A DNA stretch of 64,000 nucleotides from JAABRB01 sp041617635 (GTDB lineage: Bacteria; Pseudomonadota; Gammaproteobacteria; Burkholderiales; SG8-39): positions 50,877 to 114,876 of the forward strand of contig JBFJOO010000003.1 of assembly GCA_041617635.1 (NCBI GenBank), read 5' to 3'. Shown here piece after piece: positions 1 to 8,751 of the stretch. Within the stretch, counting starts at the first letter, position 1; each line of letters begins with the position of its first letter. The notes beneath the pieces are model-generated. The model saw only the letters and a program-made list of their open reading frames with translations, had not been told where the DNA came from and did no database searches. Made by a program: the position numbers and the translations under genes.

Positions 1-113
1 TCTCCGACATGATTGGGCGCGCCAAGTATGACGCGTGGGCGAAGTTGAAGGGTTTGTCCGAAACCGAGGCGATGAAGAAGTACATCGACCTCGTCAAGTC
101 GCTCGGCGGCTAG
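1..113 (+). CDS. acyl-CoA-binding protein, C-terminal part
   Basis: The window opens inside this gene; only about 36 C-terminal codons are present, in the frame starting at base 3. The visible part has the helix 3 to helix 4 layout of ACBP: a K-Y-D-A-W segment, the L-K-G-L-S turn, an acidic E-T-E-A-M stretch and a final Y-I-D-L-V-K helix before the stop at 111-113. Family members bind long-chain acyl-CoA esters in the cytoplasm and buffer the acyl-CoA pool. Its stop overlaps the stop of the convergent PHA-system gene by a few bases. The family call rests on the C-terminus only. Confidence 0.8.
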   Translation, partial: SDMIGRAKYDAWAKLKGLSETEAMKKYIDLVKSLGG

Positions 114-442
114 GCTTTTTTCCGGGTCGATTTCTTCGCGGCCGGCTTTCGCGCGGCGACGCGGGTCGGTGCAAGCGCCGCGTCGAGATGCGCGTGGACC
201 TTGCCTTCGATCTGCGGCTTGAGGAAAGCGAGGAGCAGCCCCAGCTTTGCGCGCAGGTGCACGTCGCTGCCGTTGACCGTGAGCCGGCCGTCCACTCCGG
301 GTCGCTCGAAGTGGAGGCTCGCACCCTCCCAGCGGTACTCCAGCGCGAACTCCCGCTTGAGCTGCTTCGCCACCTTCTCGGCCGCTTCGCGCGCCTGCGG
401 GAGCGGCAGCGTGTGCTTGCGGCGGATGTCTATGTCGCTCAT
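110..442 (-). CDS. polyhydroxyalkanoic acid system family protein
   Basis: This 110-residue cytoplasmic protein matches the small PHA-granule-associated family found in beta- and gammaproteobacteria. The N-terminus (S-D-I-D-I-R-R-K-H) leads into the family helix L-P-x-A-R-E-A-A-E-K-V-A and then a beta-rich part with G-x-L-x-V-N-G-S-D-V-H-L-R-A-K-L-G. The last 20 residues are a Lys/Arg/Ala-rich tail. A GGAGGG ribosome site just upstream supports the start at 442. It is convergent with the acyl-CoA-binding gene, overlapping by four bases. A role in polyester granule biology is inferred from the family; no phaC or phasin gene is visible here. Confidence 0.75.
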   Translation of the reverse strand: MSDIDIRRKHTLPLPQAREAAEKVAKQLKREFALEYRWEGASLHFERPGVDGRLTVNGSDVHLRAKLGLLLAFLKPQIEGKVHAHLDAALAPTRVAARKPAAKKSTRKKA

Positions 443-598
443 CGACCCTCCGACGACGCCCGGACAAGCGGCGCCCGGACGGGATTCTAGCGGGGAATCC
501 CCGCATCCTTTCGAAAACTCCTGCCACCCGACTGCGCGCCGGCATCGATGCGCGAAGTGATGCTATGATCCGGCGCACGTCACCGGGGAGACGCAGCG

Positions 599-1816
599 GT
601 GTATCTCGAAAACCGCCTCGCGAAAATCGTCGACCGTCTGAAGGCGCAGGACCCGCTTCCCTTGCGCTTTAAGCTCTGGGACGGGCGTACGCTCGATCTC
701 GGACCGCGGCCCAGGGTAAGCATCGCGTTTCCGCGCGCCTCGGCGCTGCGCTACTTCGTATGGCCCGACCTGGCCAAGCTCGGCGAGGCCTACGTCGAGG
801 GGCGTATCCAGGTCGAGGGATCGCTGAAGGACGTTTTCGAGATCGGCGAGCAGTACGCGCGCAAGGTCGCGAGGCTGTCCAAGCTCCCGGGGATACGCCA
901 GGTAGTCGGCCACAGCCGCGCGCGCGACAAGAAGGCGATCGAATATCACTACGACGTTTCGAACGACTTTTACGGCCTGTTCCTGGACCGGAGCATGGTC
1001 TATTCGTGCGCTTACTTTCGTTCCGATTCCGACGACCTCGAACAGGCCCAGGAGCAGAAGCTCGACCACATCCTGAACAAGCTCCAGGTCAGACCCGGAG
1101 AGACGTTTCTGGACGTTGGCTGCGGCTGGGGCGCACTCATCCTGCGCGCGGTGAAGAAATACGGCGCCAACGCGACCGGCATCACGCTCTCGCGGAATCA
1201 ATACGACTATGTGCGCCAGCGAATCCGCGACGAAGGGCTCGAGGGACGCTGCGAAGTGCGACTGCAGGACTACCGCGACGTGCCAGGCGAGAAAGTGTTC
1301 GACAAGATCGCGAGCATCGGCATGTTCGAGCACGTCGGATTGAGGAATCTCCGCCTGTACTTCGCGAAGCTCCACGAGTTGCTCAAGGACGGCGGACTGG
1401 TGTTGAACCACGGCATCACTTCCGTCGATCCGAGAAGCCGGAGCGTGGGTCTCGGCGCGGGAGAGTTCATCGGACGCTACGTTTTTCCGCACGGCGAATT
1501 GCCGCACATCTCGCTGGTTCTGGCGGAAATGGGGCACGCCGGACTGGATACGACGGATGTGGAGTCCCTGCGCCAGCACTACGCGCGCACGACCGGAATC
1601 TGGGCCAGTCGTCTGGAGCAGCAGCAGAAGCGAGCGATCGAGATCGCCGGCGAGAAGCGTTACCGGATCTGGTCAATCTACCTCCAAGGATGCTCGTACG
1701 GCTTCCGGCAGGGGTGGATGACGATCTACCAGGTACTCGCCTGCAAGCAGGGTGGTCCGGAGCGCAATCCGCTGCCGCTCACACGCGAGTACATGTATCG
1801 CGGCGCGCTTGGCTAG
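599..1816 (+). CDS. cfa: cyclopropane-fatty-acyl-phospholipid synthase
   Basis: A 405-residue S-adenosylmethionine-dependent methyltransferase that adds a methylene bridge to unsaturated acyl chains of membrane phospholipids. The N-terminal lipid-binding part (about 1-110) is followed by the CFA signature H-Y-D-V-S-N-D-F-Y (117-125) and the SAM-binding motif L-D-V-G-C-G-W-G (171-178). The length fits the family. Translation starts at GTG 599 behind a GGGGAG site. A TATGAT hexamer at 564-569 is a plausible -10 element, but I see no clear -35. It is monocistronic and convergent with dnaE2. A second, more distant CFA-like methyltransferase lies at 60472-61521 and is probably not redundant with it. 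Confidence 0.93.
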   Translation: MYLENRLAKIVDRLKAQDPLPLRFKLWDGRTLDLGPRPRVSIAFPRASALRYFVWPDLAKLGEAYVEGRIQVEGSLKDVFEIGEQYARKVARLSKLPGIRQVVGHSRARDKKAIEYHYDVSNDFYGLFLDRSMVYSCAYFRSDSDDLEQAQEQKLDHILNKLQVRPGETFLDVGCGWGALILRAVKKYGANATGITLSRNQYDYVRQRIRDEGLEGRCEVRLQDYRDVPGEKVFDKIASIGMFEHVGLRNLRLYFAKLHELLKDGGLVLNHGITSVDPRSRSVGLGAGEFIGRYVFPHGELPHISLVLAEMGHAGLDTTDVESLRQHYARTTGIWASRLEQQQKRAIEIAGEKRYRIWSIYLQGCSYGFRQGWMTIYQVLACKQGGPERNPLPLTREYMYRGALG

Positions 1817-1840
1817 CGGCTTTTTGCGGCAGTCGGCTCG

Positions 1841-4800
1841 TCAATGAAAGTCGCGCGACCGGATGAGCAGGTGCCCGAGCAGCGCGCTCTCATCCACGAG
1901 TTGCCGCGCGACGAGATGGACCACTTCGCCTTCGCGCTCGATGATGCCGTGCACCGCCATCAGGCGTGATCCGAGCAGCTCGCGACGCTGCCGCTCGCCG
2001 AGACTCCGCCACACCACGACGTTGACGGAGCCGGTCTCGTCCTCGAGGGTCACGAACACCACGCCGGAGGCCGTGCCGGGCCGTTGCCGCCCGGTGACGA
2101 TCCCGGCCGCGCGCGCGAACCGGCCATGCGGCATGGCGCGGATCTCGGCCGCAGTGGCCAGGCGTTTGCGCGTCAAGCGCGCGCGCAGCAGCGCGAGCGG
2201 ATGGCGGCCGAGCGTGAGCCCGAGGCTCGCGTAGTCGGCGACCAGGCGCTCGCCCTCGGTCGGCACGGGAAGCTCGGGGTCGGTTTCGTGGACCGGCGCG
2301 TCGCGCAGGAGCACAGGCGCGGTCTCGAGACCGGCGACCTGCCAGTGAGCCATCCGGCGGTGGCCGGAAAGTGCGGCGAGCGCATCGGCGGCGGCGAGGC
2401 ATTTCAGGTCGCGCCGGTCGAGCTCGGCGCGGCGCGCGAGATCCGCCACCGAGTCGAACGCCCGCTCCGCACGCGCGCGGACGATGCGCTCGGAGGACGC
2501 CTGCGCCAAGCCCTTCACCATCAGCAACCCCAGCCGCACCGCGGCCGCTGAGGCTTCGAGCGCGCACTCCCAGTCGCTCACCGTCACGTCCACCGGGCGT
2601 ACCTCGACGCCATGGCGCCGCGCATCCTGCACGAGCTGCGCGGGCGAGTAGAAGCCCATCGGCTGGCTGTTGAGCAGCGCCGCGCAGAACGCCGCCGGCT
2701 CGTAGCGCTTGAACCACGCCGAGACGTAGACGAGCAGCGCGAAGCTCGCCGAATGCGACTCGGGGAAGCCGTACTCGCCGAACCCGAGGATCTGGCGGTA
2801 GATCTGGTCGGCGAATGCGTCCGCATAACCACGTGACCGCATGCCGTCCTTGAGGCGCCGCTCGAACGGCTCGAGCCCGCCTTTGCGGCGCCAGGCCGCC
2901 ATCGCGCGGCGCAGGCGGTCGGCCTCGCCGGGCGTGAAGCCGGCCGCGACGACCGCGAGGCTCATCACCTGCTCCTGGAAGATCGGCACGCCGAGCGTGC
3001 GCTCGAGGACTGCGCGCACCGCCTCGCTCGGGTAGGTGACCGGCTCGAGCCCGGCGCGGCGGCGCAAATAGGGATGCACCATGCCGCCCTGGATCGGGCC
3101 GGGCCGCACGATCGCGACCTCGATCACCAGGTCGAAGAAGCAGGCAGGCTTGAGCCGCGGCAGCATCGACATCTGGGCGCGCGACTCGATCTGGAACACG
3201 CCGATCGTGTCGGCGTGCTGGATCATCTCGTACACGCCCGGATCCTCGGCGGGGACGTCTGCCACCGTGAGGCGCTTGCCGCGGTGCTGGCCGACCAGGT
3301 CGAGCGCGCGCCGGATCGCGGAGAGCATGCCGAGCGCGAGCACATCCACCTTTAGGAGCCCCAGCGCGTCGAGATCGTCCTTGTCCCACTCGATGACGCT
3401 GCGCTCGGGCATGGCGGCGTTCTCGATCGGCACGAGGCGCGAGAGCCGGTCGCGCGCGATGACGAAGCCGCCGGTGTGCTGCGAGAGATGGCGCGGGAAG
3501 CCCGTGAGCGCTCCTACGAGCTCGACGAGGCGCCCGATCACCGGGCTCGCGGGATCGAAGCCGGCCTCGCGCAGCCGCTCGGGCAGCGCGCGCCGCCCGT
3601 CCCACCACGCGAGCGAGCCCGCCAGGCGGTCGACCTGGCGCGGCTCGAGGCCGAGCGCCTTGCCCGCGTCGCGCACCGCGCTCTTCGCGCGGTAGGTGAT
3701 CACCGTCGCGGCGAGGGCGGCGCGGTCGCGGCCGTACTTCGCATAGATGTACTGGATGACTTCCTCGCGCCGCTGGTGCTCGAAATCGACGTCGATGTCG
3801 GGCGGCTCGTTCCGCTCGCGCGAGATAAAGCGCTCGAAGAGCATGCTCATGTGCGCCGGGTCCACTTCGGTGATGCCGAGCGCGTAGCACACCGCAGAGT
3901 TTGCCGCCGAGCCGCGTCCCTGGCAGAGGATGCCGCGGGTCCGGGCGAAGCTGACGATGTCGTGCACAGTGAGGAAGTAGGGCTCGTAGGCGAGCTCGGC
4001 GATGAGCGCGAGCTCGTGCTCGACCTGGGCGCGGACATGCGGGGGCGTGCCGTGCGGAAAGCGCCAGGCGAGCCCCGCTTCGGTGATCTTGCGCAGATGC
4101 GTGGCCGGCGTTTCACCCGCCGGGACCAGCTCCGCGGGATACTCGTAGCGCAGCTCGTCGAGCGAGAAGGCGCAGCGCTCAGCGACGCGCAGCGTCTCGG
4201 CGAGCAGCGTCGCCGGATAGCGCTGCGCAAGGCGCACCCGCAGTCGCAAGTGCCGCTCCGCGTTGGGATGGAGCGCTTTCCCGCACGCGTGCACCGGCTG
4301 ACCGAGCCGGATGGCGGTGAGCGTATCCTGCAGGCGCCGTCGCGAGCGCACGTGCATGTGGACATCGCCGGCCGCGACGAGCGGCAGGTCTGCGGCGCGC
4401 GCGAGCGTGCGCAATCGCGCGAGCCTGGCGCGATCGTCCGGCCCGCACAGGAGCTCGGCGGCGATCCACGCGCGGCCCGGAAAGCGCTCGGCAAGCCAGC
4501 GGGCATGCGCGAAATCGCCAGCATTGCTCGGGCCGGCCGAATCGCCTCCGGGCGCGAGGAGCGCGAGGCAGCCGGGCAACCCCGCGTCGAGGTCCGCGGG
4601 CGTGAGCCGGTACGCGCCCTTGCGTGCGCTGCGTCGCCCGCGGGTGACGAGCTCGGAGAGGTTGCCGTAGCCGGCGCGGTCCTGCGCGATCAGCACCAGC
4701 CTCGGGCCGGCGCTCGCCGCGTCCGCGAGGGTGATCTCGGCGCCGATGAGGAGCTTGAGCCCGACATCCTGCGCTGCGAGGTGCGCGCGCACGACGCCGG

Positions 4801-4939
4801 CCAGCGAGCACTCGTCGGTGATCGCCAGCGCCGAATAGCCGAGCGCGTGGGCGCGCTGGACGAGCTCTTCCGGGTGCGATGCGCCGCGCAGGAACGTGAA
4901 GTTCGAGAGGCAGTGAAGCTCGGCGTAGGGGGGAAGCAC
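1841..4939 (-). CDS. dnaE2: error-prone DNA polymerase III alpha subunit, DnaE2/ImuC
   Basis: A C-family polymerase of about 1032 residues that performs mutagenic translesion synthesis with ImuA and ImuB. The N-terminal PHP domain begins Y-A-E-L-H-C-L-S-N-F. The palm carries P-D-I-D-V-D-F with the catalytic aspartates, and an OB-fold lies near the C-terminus. It is shorter than replicative DnaE1, as usual for DnaE2. An open frame extends to 4999, but a LexA-like box at 4964-4979 lies inside that extension, so I place the start at GTG 4939, where similarity to the family begins. A terminator and the fasciclin gene separate it from imuB, so it is probably its own SOS unit. Confidence 0.93.
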   Translation of the reverse strand: MLPPYAELHCLSNFTFLRGASHPEELVQRAHALGYSALAITDECSLAGVVRAHLAAQDVGLKLLIGAEITLADAASAGPRLVLIAQDRAGYGNLSELVTRGRRSARKGAYRLTPADLDAGLPGCLALLAPGGDSAGPSNAGDFAHARWLAERFPGRAWIAAELLCGPDDRARLARLRTLARAADLPLVAAGDVHMHVRSRRRLQDTLTAIRLGQPVHACGKALHPNAERHLRLRVRLAQRYPATLLAETLRVAERCAFSLDELRYEYPAELVPAGETPATHLRKITEAGLAWRFPHGTPPHVRAQVEHELALIAELAYEPYFLTVHDIVSFARTRGILCQGRGSAANSAVCYALGITEVDPAHMSMLFERFISRERNEPPDIDVDFEHQRREEVIQYIYAKYGRDRAALAATVITYRAKSAVRDAGKALGLEPRQVDRLAGSLAWWDGRRALPERLREAGFDPASPVIGRLVELVGALTGFPRHLSQHTGGFVIARDRLSRLVPIENAAMPERSVIEWDKDDLDALGLLKVDVLALGMLSAIRRALDLVGQHRGKRLTVADVPAEDPGVYEMIQHADTIGVFQIESRAQMSMLPRLKPACFFDLVIEVAIVRPGPIQGGMVHPYLRRRAGLEPVTYPSEAVRAVLERTLGVPIFQEQVMSLAVVAAGFTPGEADRLRRAMAAWRRKGGLEPFERRLKDGMRSRGYADAFADQIYRQILGFGEYGFPESHSASFALLVYVSAWFKRYEPAAFCAALLNSQPMGFYSPAQLVQDARRHGVEVRPVDVTVSDWECALEASAAAVRLGLLMVKGLAQASSERIVRARAERAFDSVADLARRAELDRRDLKCLAAADALAALSGHRRMAHWQVAGLETAPVLLRDAPVHETDPELPVPTEGERLVADYASLGLTLGRHPLALLRARLTRKRLATAAEIRAMPHGRFARAAGIVTGRQRPGTASGVVFVTLEDETGSVNVVVWRSLGERQRRELLGSRLMAVHGIIEREGEVVHLVARQLVDESALLGHLLIRSRDFH

Positions 4940-4963
4940 GGCAGCCAGCGGGAGGTAAAAAAG

Positions 4964-4979
4964 CTGTATAAAAATACAC
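4964..4979 (-). promoter_or_regulatory. LexA (SOS) box upstream of dnaE2
   Basis: On the plus strand the site reads CTGTATAAAAATACAC, one base away from the proteobacterial CTG-N10-CAG consensus. It lies 25 bases upstream of the GTG start of dnaE2 and shares the left arm CTGTATAAAAAT with the box at 9276-9290. Repression by the LexA encoded at 7928-8530 is inferred. Confidence 0.75.
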
Positions 4980-5040
4980 TTAACGGGGAAGACCGGCAAG
5001 CGCGGCCCCGTCGCAGGCCCCGGCTGCGCTGGGAAACGAA

Positions 5041-5065
5041 AAAGCCCCGGCAGAGCCGGGGCTTT
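5041..5065 (-). terminator. intrinsic terminator after the fasciclin gene
   Basis: A perfect 10-bp stem (AAAGCCCCGG / CCGGGGCTTT) with a 5-base loop is followed on the minus strand by a run of five T. It lies 20 bases past the fasciclin stop and about 60 bases before the dnaE2 SOS box, so it isolates dnaE2 transcription from the upstream gene. Confidence 0.9.
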
Positions 5066-5084
5066 CAGGCAGTGTGAAGCGCCC

Positions 5085-5609
5085 TTACTTGGGCATCACG
5101 ACCGTGTCGATCACGTGGATGACGCCGTTCGTGGTGACGATGTCGGTCTTGGTCACCTTGGCGTCGTTGACCTTCACGCCCATGCTCGAGACGTCGATCA
5201 TGAGCGCCTGGCCTTCGACGGTCTTCACCGCGCCGGACTTGACGTCCTTCGCCATCACTTTGCCCGGGACGACGTGGTAGGTCAGCACCTCGGTGAGCTT
5301 CGCCTTGTCGGCGAGGAGGGCGTTCAGCTGGTCGGCGGGGATCTTGGCGAACGCGGCGTCGGTCGGGGCGAACACGGTGAACGGGCCGGGGCCCTTGAGC
5401 GTGGCGATGAGATCGGCCTCGGTGAGGGCTTTCGCCAGGGTGTTGAACTGACCGGCCGCGACAGCCGTATCGACGATGTCGCCTTTCGCGGCCGGAGCCG
5501 TGGCAGACATGCCGCTGGACTTGTGGTGATCGGCGGTGGCGACTGGTGCGCCGACGATGAGGAATACGGATGTAGTGGCAGCAGCAATAAGTGTTTTAGT
5601 AATAGTCAT
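5085..5609 (-). CDS. secreted fasciclin (FAS1) domain protein
   Basis: A 174-residue exported protein. Residues 1 to about 26 form a signal peptide ending A-T-A-D, followed by one FAS1 domain with the H1 motif (G-P-F-T-V-F-A-P-T-D-A-A-F) and the H2 region (L-T-Y-H-V-V-P-G-K-V), ending I-D-T-V-V-M-P-K. Single-FAS1 bacterial proteins are extracytoplasmic and often adhesive or stress related; the ligand here is unknown. A GGAG site precedes ATG 5609. The gene has its own terminator and sits between imuB and dnaE2, genes that are commonly adjacent in other bacteria. Its upstream region holds two short dyads but no LexA box. Confidence 0.9.
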   Translation of the reverse strand: MTITKTLIAAATTSVFLIVGAPVATADHHKSSGMSATAPAAKGDIVDTAVAAGQFNTLAKALTEADLIATLKGPGPFTVFAPTDAAFAKIPADQLNALLADKAKLTEVLTYHVVPGKVMAKDVKSGAVKTVEGQALMIDVSSMGVKVNDAKVTKTDIVTTNGVIHVIDTVVMPK

Positions 5610-5659
5610 GTAGGAGCTCCATTTGATAAATTACATTAGGTATTGACGGTATAATTGGC

Positions 5660-5690
5660 TGTCTGGCTTGGCAGACATTGTCTTAGACAA
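5660..5690. promoter_or_regulatory. two adjacent dyads upstream of the fasciclin gene
   Basis: TGTCTG-N6-CAGACA (5660-5677) is followed directly by TTGTC-N3-GACAA (5678-5690), in the 127-base gap between the imuB stop and the fasciclin start. They could be operators for the fasciclin promoter. I see no convincing -35/-10 pair here. Confidence 0.35.
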
Positions 5691-5736
5691 ATAATGAAAA
5701 AGTTCGTTCAATGCCGTTTTGCAAAGTCCAGCCTGG

Positions 5737-7209
5737 TCACGCGAACAGTCCGTGCAGGTACCAGCCACCGCCGACGCGATCCCCGGGAATCGGCCGCTCG
5801 CGGAACACCCAGACCAGGGCCTGGTCACCGGTCTGGGCAATGAAGTAGTCGCGGGCGATCTCGCCCCCGTCCCACCAGCCCGACTCGATGCGCTCCGGCC
5901 CGGCGAGGAGCACAAGCGGCCCGCCGTGGTACGGGACCGCGTCGCGCTCTTCGAGCGGCTGCGGATCGGGCAGGAGCCAGAACGGGCGGATCCCGGCATT
6001 GCCATCCGATCCGACCGGGTCCACGCTGGCGGCTGGCGACCGGCGGCGCCGCTTCGCGATGACGGGCTCGACGGACCGCGAAGCGCGCTCGGGGCGATGT
6101 TCGGCGGTGATCGTCACCCCGTGCACTGCGGCGGGGCCGAGCCGCGCGCGCAGCCGCTCGACGAGCTTCGCCCAGTCGCCGTGGGCTTGCGCCGGGTCGT
6201 CGAAGAGCGCGAGCGGTTCGCCGGCAAGCGGCACGATGTCCTCGGCGACGAGCGCGATCGCCCGCACCGGCTCGCGCAGGTTGGCGGCACCGAGCCGCTC
6301 GTGCAGCAGGCGGACGAAATGCTCGGCATCGCGGTTCGCCGCGACCAGGCCGATGGCGATCTCGGTCGTGCACCGCTCGCGGTGAAAGAGCCTGAGCACG
6401 AACCGCTGCACGCCGCTCGCGCGCGCGGCGAGGAATCCCGCGAGCTGCACCAGGAGCCGACGCGCCGCGAAGAGCAGCATCTCGGCCTGCGTCACCTCGG
6501 CGGGCAGCTCGAGCCGGGCGTGAAAGCGCGGCGGCGGCGTGAAGAACGTGCGCGGATCGGGCAGTCGCCCGAGCGCGCGATCGATCTCGCCGAGCAGGCG
6601 CCGGTCGAAGCGGCGCGCAACCCCCTCGCGCGGCAGCCGCAGGATGTCGCCGATCGTCGTCGCGCCGATCGTGGCGAGCGCGGCGAGCGTCTCGGCTTCG
6701 TCCGTGACCATCCGCGCCGGCAGGTCGGCAACCGCGGCGCGCAGCGTATCCGGATTGAGCACGGTTTCGCGGCCGACGCGCGCGAGCCAGGTGGCGCTCT
6801 TCGCGGTCGGGCCGCCGGCAATGCGCGCGCTGAAGCCCATCTCGGCGAGCCCCTTGCGGAGCCGCGCGAGGATCGGCCCGATGCCGCCGAAGAGCGCGAG
6901 GCTGCCCTCGACCTCGAGCACGAGCGCGGCGGGAAATTCGAGCGCGACGCTCGGCGTGAATTGCGCTGCCCAGCTGGCCAATCCGATCAGGGCTTCGGTC
7001 TCGCCGGCCGGGTCGCGCTCCCGCACGGCGAGGCTCGGGACGAGGGCGCAGGCAGCCGGGATCGTCAGCCCCGGCCGCACGCCGCGCGCCGCCGCGCGCG
7101 GATCGCAGGCCAGAACGCAGCCGCCCTGCGCGATCGCGCACGGCTCAGGCGTGGGCAGACCGAAGATCTCGAGGGGGAGCTGCGGCAGGTGAATCGCGAT
7201 CCACTGCAT
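5737..7209 (-). CDS. imuB: ImuB, Y-family polymerase-like mutasome protein
   Basis: A 490-residue Y-family homolog that links ImuA and DnaE2 to the sliding clamp and is thought to lack polymerase activity. The start at ATG 7209 gives the typical M-Q-W-I-A-I-H-L-P-Q-L-P-L-E N-terminus, and the protein ends W-Y-L-H-G-L-F-A as ImuB proteins do. The acidic catalytic residues of active Y-family enzymes are not seen: the first motif position is A-I-H-L-P and the second region reads L-E-V-E-G-S. The start overlaps the end of imuA by 65 bases, which suggests coupling. It is the last gene of the lexA-led SOS operon. Confidence 0.92.
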   Translation of the reverse strand: MQWIAIHLPQLPLEIFGLPTPEPCAIAQGGCVLACDPRAAARGVRPGLTIPAACALVPSLAVRERDPAGETEALIGLASWAAQFTPSVALEFPAALVLEVEGSLALFGGIGPILARLRKGLAEMGFSARIAGGPTAKSATWLARVGRETVLNPDTLRAAVADLPARMVTDEAETLAALATIGATTIGDILRLPREGVARRFDRRLLGEIDRALGRLPDPRTFFTPPPRFHARLELPAEVTQAEMLLFAARRLLVQLAGFLAARASGVQRFVLRLFHRERCTTEIAIGLVAANRDAEHFVRLLHERLGAANLREPVRAIALVAEDIVPLAGEPLALFDDPAQAHGDWAKLVERLRARLGPAAVHGVTITAEHRPERASRSVEPVIAKRRRRSPAASVDPVGSDGNAGIRPFWLLPDPQPLEERDAVPYHGGPLVLLAGPERIESGWWDGGEIARDYFIAQTGDQALVWVFRERPIPGDRVGGGWYLHGLFA

Positions 7210-7864
7210 GGCTTGAATCGGGAGAGTGAGTAGTGGGCCGCGCGACCACGGGCTGCTGGAGCAACACCGGATGAGCGAGCGGTGCGCCGCGGCGTTTGAC
7301 GATGTGCACCGCGAGTCCGCCGGCGGCAGTGCCGAGCAGGAGGCGCAGCGCCGCAGGCGACGCTTCGCGAGCGGCCTGCGGCGCGCGGAAGAGGATCGCA
7401 AGGCCCGCGCTCGCCTCGGCGGCAAGCTGCAGCCGGCGCAGATCCGGGTAGCGTGTCTCGCCCGGCCAGGCGAGCACCGCGCCGCAGACGCCGGCGCGCA
7501 GGGCCTGCTCGGTCGCCCACAACGTTTCCTGCGCCGAGCGGGTCCGGACGATGAGCAACCGCTCGAGATCGATGCCCGCTGCGGCGAGCGCCGGCGCGTA
7601 GGGGAGGTGGGGCGGTGCGATCCACGCGAGACAACTCCCCGCGCACGCGAGGCGCGCGAGCGCCGGCCCGAGCAGGCGCAACTCGCCGATCCCCGCGTGT
7701 CGGGGCAGGATCTCGGTGAGGGTGCTCGCCGGCCAGCCGCCGCCGGGCAGCTCGGCGTCGAGCGCGGGAAAGCCGCTCGGAACGCTCGGCGCGGCGACGC
7801 GGCCGAGCTCGGTGCCGCGCCGGACGTCGGAACGCTGCAGGATCGCTTGCAGGAGCGAAGACAT
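7145..7864 (-). CDS. imuA: ImuA, mutasome accessory protein
   Basis: A 239-residue RecA/SulA-related protein needed with ImuB and DnaE2 for damage-induced mutagenesis. The N-terminus (P-S-G-F-P-A-L-D-A-E-L-P-G-G-G-W-P) is the ImuA signature, followed by the L-T-E-I-L region and a RecA-like core with W-I-A-P-P-H-L-P-Y-A-P-A-L. The last 30 residues are disordered and overlap imuB. It lies 63 bases after lexA and has only a weak ribosome site, so translation may depend on upstream genes. Transcription is inferred from the SOS box at 9276-9290. Confidence 0.9.
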   Translation of the reverse strand: MSSLLQAILQRSDVRRGTELGRVAAPSVPSGFPALDAELPGGGWPASTLTEILPRHAGIGELRLLGPALARLACAGSCLAWIAPPHLPYAPALAAAGIDLERLLIVRTRSAQETLWATEQALRAGVCGAVLAWPGETRYPDLRRLQLAAEASAGLAILFRAPQAAREASPAALRLLLGTAAGGLAVHIVKRRGAPLAHPVLLQQPVVARPTTHSPDSSHAVDRDSPAAAPPRDLRSAHA

Positions 7865-7927
7865 GACGATCCAACTCGCTTCCGCGATAGGGAAGGCGGG
7901 TGACGGGCGAGGGGTGTGGCTGGCGCG

Positions 7928-8530
7928 CTAGAGGCTTTTGCCGGTGCGGATGACCCCGACGCCGACGCCCTCGATGGCGAACTCGCCCGCGCGGGTGTCG
8001 AGCACGATCGGAGCGAAGTCCGGGTTCTCCGGCAGGAGCTCCACCGTGGCGCCGCGGCGGCGCAGGCGCTTGACCGTCACTTCGTCGGCGAGCCGGGCCA
8101 CCACGATCTGTCCGGAGCGCGCCTCCGCCGTGTGGTGCACCGCGAGGAGGTCGCCGTCGAGGATGCCCGCATCGCGCATGCTCAGGCCGCGCACCTTGAG
8201 CAGGTAGTCGGCACGCGGCTTGAAGAGCGCCGGGTCGAGCTGGTAGCGGCCCTGGATGTGCGCCTCGGCAAGGAGCGGCACACCGGCTGCAACCCGCCCG
8301 ATGAGCGGCACGCCGAGCGACTGCTTGAGCACGATGCCGCGCGCGGTGCCGTCGAGGATCTCGATCGCGCCCTTGCGCTCGAGCGCGCGCAGATGCTCTT
8401 CCGCGGCGTTGGGCGAGCGAAAGCCCAGCACCCGGCAGATCTCGGCGCGGGTCGGCGGGAAACCGCTCGACTCGATCGCCTCGCGGATGAGCTGCAGGAT
8501 CTCGGCCTGCCGCGGCGTGAGGTCCTTCAT
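7928..8530 (-). CDS. lexA: LexA repressor
   Basis: A 200-residue SOS repressor. Residues 1 to about 70 form the winged-helix DNA-binding domain (L-T-P-R-Q-A-E-I-L, then P-P-T-R-A-E-I and S-P-N-A-A-E-E-H-L). The self-cleavage bond is Ala82-Gly83, and the Ser-Lys dyad is Ser117 (G-L-S-M) and Lys154 (V-T-V-K), two positions earlier than in E. coli. The start codon overlaps the stop of the preceding 65-codon gene (ATGA). It controls its own operon if the box at 9276-9290 is functional. Whether this genome carries a second lexA cannot be told from the window. Confidence 0.96.
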   Translation of the reverse strand: MKDLTPRQAEILQLIREAIESSGFPPTRAEICRVLGFRSPNAAEEHLRALERKGAIEILDGTARGIVLKQSLGVPLIGRVAAGVPLLAEAHIQGRYQLDPALFKPRADYLLKVRGLSMRDAGILDGDLLAVHHTAEARSGQIVVARLADEVTVKRLRRRGATVELLPENPDFAPIVLDTRAGEFAIEGVGVGVIRTGKSL

Positions 8531-8724
8531 GGCGTCTTCCTGCCCGGGCGAATCTCGGTGCCGTCCGAGCGTGCCGCGACCGGTGCCGGCGGAGCGGATG
8601 GGTCACCGTCGCCGAAAGTGGGCGCGGCATCCCTGCGGCGGAAGGCTGCGAGCTCGTCCAGTTCGTCCAACTCGTCCCATAGGCCGAGCTGGGAAGGCGA
8701 AGCGATGGCCTTGATGCGCCTCAT
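8527..8724 (-). CDS. small unknown protein preceding lexA
   Basis: A 65-residue basic and acidic protein of no recognised family. A strong GAGGAG site five bases ahead of ATG 8724 selects this start over an in-frame upstream ATG at 8745. It contains an acidic repeat W-D-E-L-D-E-L-D-E-L and then a Pro/Ala-rich tail. Its stop overlaps the lexA start (ATGA), so it may serve to couple lexA translation. It would be induced by DNA damage along with lexA. The overlap and ribosome site argue that it is real, but no function can be assigned. Confidence 0.6.
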   Translation of the reverse strand: MRRIKAIASPSQLGLWDELDELDELAAFRRRDAAPTFGDGDPSAPPAPVAARSDGTEIRPGRKTP

Positions 8725-8751
8725 GCGGGCTCCTCGTTTCTTCACGCCGAC

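Noticed and set aside
1890..3890. Long open frame of 666 codons on the minus strand inside dnaE2
   Set aside because: It is an Arg/Ala/Pro-rich shadow of the dnaE2 frame in GC-rich DNA, without any family motif.
3476..5077. 533-codon plus-strand frame opposite dnaE2
   Set aside because: Antisense shadow of a clear polymerase gene; its composition is typical of GC-skewed third positions and it has no motif.
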